Below are positions 6,639 through 9,760 of a stretch of DNA of 9,760 nt, piece by piece. The stretch lies in NCBI GenBank assembly GCA_023438115.1, contig JAEZEB010000216.1, positions 1 to 9,760 on the forward strand, written 5' to 3'. Within the stretch, counting starts at the first letter, position 1. Each line of letters opens with the position of its first letter. The stretch comes from Pseudomonadota bacterium (GTDB lineage Bacteria > Pseudomonadota > Gammaproteobacteria > Burkholderiales > Burkholderiaceae_C). Position numbers and translations under genes: made by a program. A model generated the notes under the pieces. That model ran no database searches. It was not told the origin of the DNA and worked only from the letters and a program-made list of their open reading frames with translations.

Positions 6639-8984
6639 ATGATTGCCCAGGAATTGGAAGTCAGCCTCCACATGGCCTTCGTGGAAGCGCGTCAGCAGCG
6701 CCACGAATTCATCACGGTGGAGCATCTGTTGCTGGCCCTGCTGGACAATCCCAGCGCGGCCGAAGTGCTGCGTGCCTGCAGCGCGAACATCGACGACCTG
6801 CGCAAGTCGCTGGCGAACTTCATCAAGGACAACACCCCGCAGGTCGCGGGCACGGACGACGTCGACACCCAGCCCACGCTGGGGTTCCAGCGCGTCATCC
6901 AGCGCGCGATCATGCACGTGCAGTCCACCGGCAACGGCAAGAAGGAAGTCACCGGCGCCAACGTGCTGGTCGCCATCTTCGGCGAGAAGGACTCGCACGC
7001 CGTGTACTACCTGCACCAGCAGGGCGTCACGCGGCTGGACGTGGTGAACTACATCGCCCACGGCATCAAGAAGAGCGACCCGCCGGAGCCGGCGAAGTCG
7101 GGCGAGAACGCGTCCTCCGAGGAGGGCGAGGGCGGCGAAAAGAACGAGAAGGCCTCGCCGCTGGAGCAGTTCACCGTCAACCTGAACCAGCAGGCCAAGG
7201 ACGGCAAGATCGATCCGCTGATCGGCCGCGAGTACGAGGTCGAGCGCGTCATCCAGATCCTCTGCCGCCGCCGCAAGAACAACCCGCTGCTGGTGGGTGA
7301 GGCCGGCGTGGGCAAGACCGCGATCGCCGAAGGCCTGGCCTGGCGCATCGTGCAGAAGGACGTGCCGGAGATCCTGGCGGAGTCCAACGTCTATTCGCTG
7401 GACATGGGCGCGCTGCTGGCGGGCACCAAGTACCGCGGCGACTTCGAGCAGCGCCTCAAGGGCGTGCTGCGTTCGCTCAAGGACAAGCCCAACGCGATCC
7501 TGTTCATCGACGAGATCCACACCCTCATCGGCGCCGGCGCGGCGTCGGGCGGCACGCTGGACGCGTCCAACCTGCTCAAGCCGGCGCTTTCCAGCGGCGG
7601 GCTGAAGTGCATCGGCGCGACCACGTTCACCGAGTACCGCGGCATCTTCGAGAAGGATGCGGCCCTGTCGCGGCGCTTCCAGAAGGTCGACGTGGTCGAG
7701 CCCAGCGTGGAGCAGACGGTGGAGATCCTCAAGGGCCTCAAGAGCCGCTTCGAGGAGCACCACAGCGTGAAGTACGCGGCCAACGCCCTGCAGGCCGCCG
7801 CCGAACTGAGCGCCAAGTACATCAACGACCGCCACCTGCCGGACAAGGCCATCGACGTGATCGACGAGGCCGGCGCCGCCCAGCGCATCCTGCCGGTGAA
7901 CAAGCGCAAGAAGACCATTTCCAAGGCCGAAGTCGAGGAGATCGTGGCGAAGATCGCGCGCATCCCGCCCGCGTCCGTCAGCAACGACGACCGCAGCAAG
8001 CTGCAGACGATCGAGCGCGACCTCAAGAGCGTGGTGTTCGGCCAGGACAAGGCCCTGGAGGTGCTGGCTTCCTCCGTGAAGATGGCGCGCTCGGGCCTGG
8101 GCAAGGCCGACAAGCCGATCGGCGCCTTCCTGTTCTCCGGCCCCACGGGCGTCGGCAAGACGGAGGCGGCGAAGCAGCTGGCCTACATCATGGGCATCGA
8201 CCTGATCCGCTTCGACATGTCGGAGTACATGGAGCGCCACGCGGTGTCGCGCCTGATCGGCGCGCCTCCGGGCTACGTGGGCTTCGACCAGGGCGGCCTG
8301 CTGACCGAGGCCATCACGAAGAAGCCGCACGCGGTGCTGCTGCTCGACGAGATCGAGAAGGCCCACCCGGACATCTTCAACGTGCTGCTGCAGGTGATGG
8401 ACCACGGCACGCTGACCGACAACAACGGGCGCAAGGCCGACTTCCGCAACGTGATCATCATCATGACCACGAACGCGGGCGCCGAGAGCCTGAACAAGTC
8501 GACGATCGGCTTCACGAACGCGCGCGAAGCGGGCGACGAGATGGCCGACATCAAGCGGCTGTTCACGCCGGAGTTCCGCAACCGCCTGGACGCGATCGTC
8601 AGCTTCAAGCCGCTGGACGAGCAGATCATCCTGCGCGTGGTCGACAAGTTCCTGCTCCAGCTGGAGCAGCAGCTCGCCGAGAAGAAGGTGGAGGTCACCT
8701 TCACCGACAACCTGCGCAAGTACCTCGCCAAGAAGGGCTTCGATCCGCTGATGGGCGCGCGTCCGATGCAGCGCCTGATCCAGGACACGATCCGCCGGGC
8801 CCTGGCCGACGAACTGCTGTTCGGCCGGCTCACCGAAGGCGGCCGCCTGACGGTGGACATCGAGCTGAAGACCGACGAGAAGGGCACCGAGACCGCGGAC
8901 GTCCAGCTCGACATCCAGCCGCTGCCCAAGAAGGAAGGCAAGGCCAAGCCGGAGCCGGAGGAGATCTCCAGCGACGGGCAGTAA
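6639..8984 (+). CDS. clpA: ATP-dependent Clp protease ATP-binding subunit ClpA
   Basis: AAA+ unfoldase of 781 residues (E. coli ClpA has 758) that forms hexamers, unfolds substrates and feeds them to ClpP; no clpP is in this window. The N-domain with two Clp-N repeats spans 1-143 and is the ClpS docking site. An acidic linker (145-172) follows, then AAA domain D1 with Walker A GEAGVGKT (220-227), pore loop KYRGDF (264-269) and Walker B ILFIDE (287-292). D2 has Walker A GPTGVGKT (501-508), pore loop GYVGFDQGG (545-553) and Walker B VLLLDE (566-571). There is no ClpB-type coiled-coil middle domain, which separates it from ClpB. IGF at 623-625 is the ClpP-docking tripeptide (IGL in E. coli ClpA). 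Residues 765-781 are a charged tail. The ATG at 6639 has AAGGA six bases upstream. A terminator ends the clpS-clpA unit. Confidence 0.97.
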   Translation: MIAQELEVSLHMAFVEARQQRHEFITVEHLLLALLDNPSAAEVLRACSANIDDLRKSLANFIKDNTPQVAGTDDVDTQPTLGFQRVIQRAIMHVQSTGNGKKEVTGANVLVAIFGEKDSHAVYYLHQQGVTRLDVVNYIAHGIKKSDPPEPAKSGENASSEEGEGGEKNEKASPLEQFTVNLNQQAKDGKIDPLIGREYEVERVIQILCRRRKNNPLLVGEAGVGKTAIAEGLAWRIVQKDVPEILAESNVYSLDMGALLAGTKYRGDFEQRLKGVLRSLKDKPNAILFIDEIHTLIGAGAASGGTLDASNLLKPALSSGGLKCIGATTFTEYRGIFEKDAALSRRFQKVDVVEPSVEQTVEILKGLKSRFEEHHSVKYAANALQAAAELSAKYINDRHLPDKAIDVIDEAGAAQRILPVNKRKKTISKAEVEEIVAKIARIPPASVSNDDRSKLQTIERDLKSVVFGQDKALEVLASSVKMARSGLGKADKPIGAFLFSGPTGVGKTEAAKQLAYIMGIDLIRFDMSEYMERHAVSRLIGAPPGYVGFDQGGLLTEAITKKPHAVLLLDEIEKAHPDIFNVLLQVMDHGTLTDNNGRKADFRNVIIIMTTNAGAESLNKSTIGFTNAREAGDEMADIKRLFTPEFRNRLDAIVSFKPLDEQIILRVVDKFLLQLEQQLAEKKVEVTFTDNLRKYLAKKGFDPLMGARPMQRLIQDTIRRALADELLFGRLTEGGRLTVDIELKTDEKGTETADVQLDIQPLPKKEGKAKPEPEEISSDGQ

Positions 8985-9000
8985 GCTACGCTGCGCACGG

Positions 9001-9025
9001 AAAGCCGCCCTCGGGCGGCTTTTTT
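9001..9025 (+). terminator. Rho-independent terminator of clpA, abutting the next gene's ribosome binding site
   Basis: Perfect 9-bp stem AAAGCCGCC / GGCGGCTTT (9001-9009 with 9014-9022), loop CTCG, then a run of six T (9020-9025). It is 16 bases after the clpA stop. The Shine-Dalgarno AAGGAGA of the following gene starts two bases after the T-run. Confidence 0.88.
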
Positions 9026-9037
9026 CAAGGAGACGCC

Positions 9038-9760
9038 ATGCCGCCCGAACCCTGGACCGACGGACCGCCCGCGCGCCTGCTGCTGGCCACCGACCTGAGC
9101 GCGCGCTGCGACCGCGCCACCGAGCGCGCGCTGCAGTTGGCGCAGCAGTGGAACTGCGAGCTGGTCGCGCTCACCGTCGTCGAGCGCCCGCAGATGCCGG
9201 ACCAGGCGCTGGACTGGCTGCAGCAGGAGGGCGATCCCGACGGCGAGCTGTACGTGCGGCGCCTGCTGGCGCGCGACCTGCAGGCCCTGGGGCCGCGGGC
9301 TCGCGTCGAGATCCTGCGCGGCGACGTGGCGCGTGCCATCCGCTCGCGCGCCGAGGCGCTGGACGCGCCGCTGGTGGTGCTGGGCGTGGCGCGCGACGAA
9401 CCCTTCGGCCGCCTGCTCGCCGGCTCGACCGCCGAGGAACTGGCGCGCTCACCCACGCCGCTGCTGCTGATGGTGCGCAACCGGGCGCACGATCGCTACG
9501 GGCGCATCCTCGTGGCGACCGATTTCTCCGACGCCTCGCGCGCGGCGCTGCACGCGGCGCTGCGGCTCTTCCCCACGGCGGAGATCGTCCTCTACCACGC
9601 GCACGCGCTCGCCTTCGCGGGCATGGTGGCGGACAGCGCCTCGCAGCAGGCGGCGCTGGCCGTGGAACAGGACGAGGCGCCGCGCTTCCTGGCCGGCAGC
9701 GACCTGGCGCCCGCGGACGCCGCGCGCATCCGCGTCGTCGTGGAGTCGGGCTCCGTGGAA
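9038..9760 (+). CDS. Tandem universal stress protein (UspA family), 3' end outside window
   Basis: The frame is open to the right edge, showing 241 codons of a longer gene. The ATG at 9038 has AAGGAGA at 9027-9033, four bases upstream. Two Usp domains are visible. The first runs from RLLLATDLS (13-21) to TPLLLMVRN (140-148), with its nucleotide-loop region LGVARDEPFGRLLAGSTAEE (115-134). The second starts at GRILVATDFS (155-164) and is cut before its own loop. The family's ATP-binding motif is Gly-2x-Gly-9x-Gly-Ser/Thr. In domain 1 Gly116 and the final GST (129-131) are there, but the second Gly is replaced (GVAR), so nucleotide binding by this half is doubtful. Tandem Usp proteins of 270-310 residues are common soluble stress proteins of uncertain action. 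The gene follows clpA after 53 bases with a terminator between. Confidence 0.88.
   Translation, partial: MPPEPWTDGPPARLLLATDLSARCDRATERALQLAQQWNCELVALTVVERPQMPDQALDWLQQEGDPDGELYVRRLLARDLQALGPRARVEILRGDVARAIRSRAEALDAPLVVLGVARDEPFGRLLAGSTAEELARSPTPLLLMVRNRAHDRYGRILVATDFSDASRAALHAALRLFPTAEIVLYHAHALAFAGMVADSASQQAALAVEQDEAPRFLAGSDLAPADAARIRVVVESGSVE

Noticed and set aside
6060..8405. 781-codon minus-strand open frame over clpS-clpA
   Set aside because: Same artefact: it mirrors clpA codons, has no ribosome binding site and no domain.
9025..9480. 151-codon minus-strand frame opposite usp
   Set aside because: Ser/Arg-rich shadow of the universal stress gene, which has a ribosome binding site and two recognisable domains.

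Overview
This is a GC-rich stretch (roughly two-thirds G+C) of what looks like the core chromosome of a betaproteobacterium. Order Burkholderiales is likely and a Comamonadaceae-like genus is plausible. The basis is protein resemblance, codon use, GCCGCC/GGCGGC terminators and recurrent TAGAAT -10 hexamers; no taxonomic marker gene is present. Coding density is high. I see no rRNA, tRNA, CRISPR array, insertion sequence, phage gene or integration scar. No gap between genes exceeds about 240 bases.

Left part (1-1711): the 3' end of xseA (exonuclease VII large subunit) runs into sodB (iron superoxide dismutase), with a -10-like hexamer lying on the xseA stop codon. A short palindromic repeat and a strong hairpin terminator separate sodB from two leftward genes. 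These are a DUF192 (COG1430) exported protein and, upstream of it, a 71-residue exported Ala/Lys/Pro-rich protein built from tandem repeats.

Middle part (1712-5674): two structurally unrelated NADP-dependent isocitrate dehydrogenases follow each other in the same direction. The first is the homodimeric E. coli type (icd, 417 aa) and the second the monomeric Azotobacter/Corynebacterium type (747 aa). They are separated by a second copy of the palindromic repeat, a terminator and a separate promoter-like element, so each is probably expressed independently. Both perform the isocitrate to 2-oxoglutarate step of the TCA cycle and supply NADPH.

Right part (5675-9760): a leftward cold-shock-domain gene of CspD type, with an unusual C-terminal tail, is divergent from clpS-clpA, the N-end-rule adaptor and the AAA+ unfoldase of the ClpAP protease. 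The cspD/clpS/clpA layout is the classical one of gammaproteobacteria. A near-consensus sigma-32 (heat-shock) promoter lies in front of clpS. Beyond a terminator abutting its ribosome binding site is the 5' part of a tandem universal stress protein gene, cut by the window end.

Overall theme: central metabolism and NADPH supply (two Icd enzymes), oxidative defence (SodB) and stress/proteolysis genes (CspD, ClpS, ClpA, Usp). I found no convincing new multi-gene system. The points most worth checking are regulatory (sigma-32 promoter, possible leaderless starts, a terminator in the usp leader), the paired Icd enzymes, the repeat-built small exported protein and the extended CspD.
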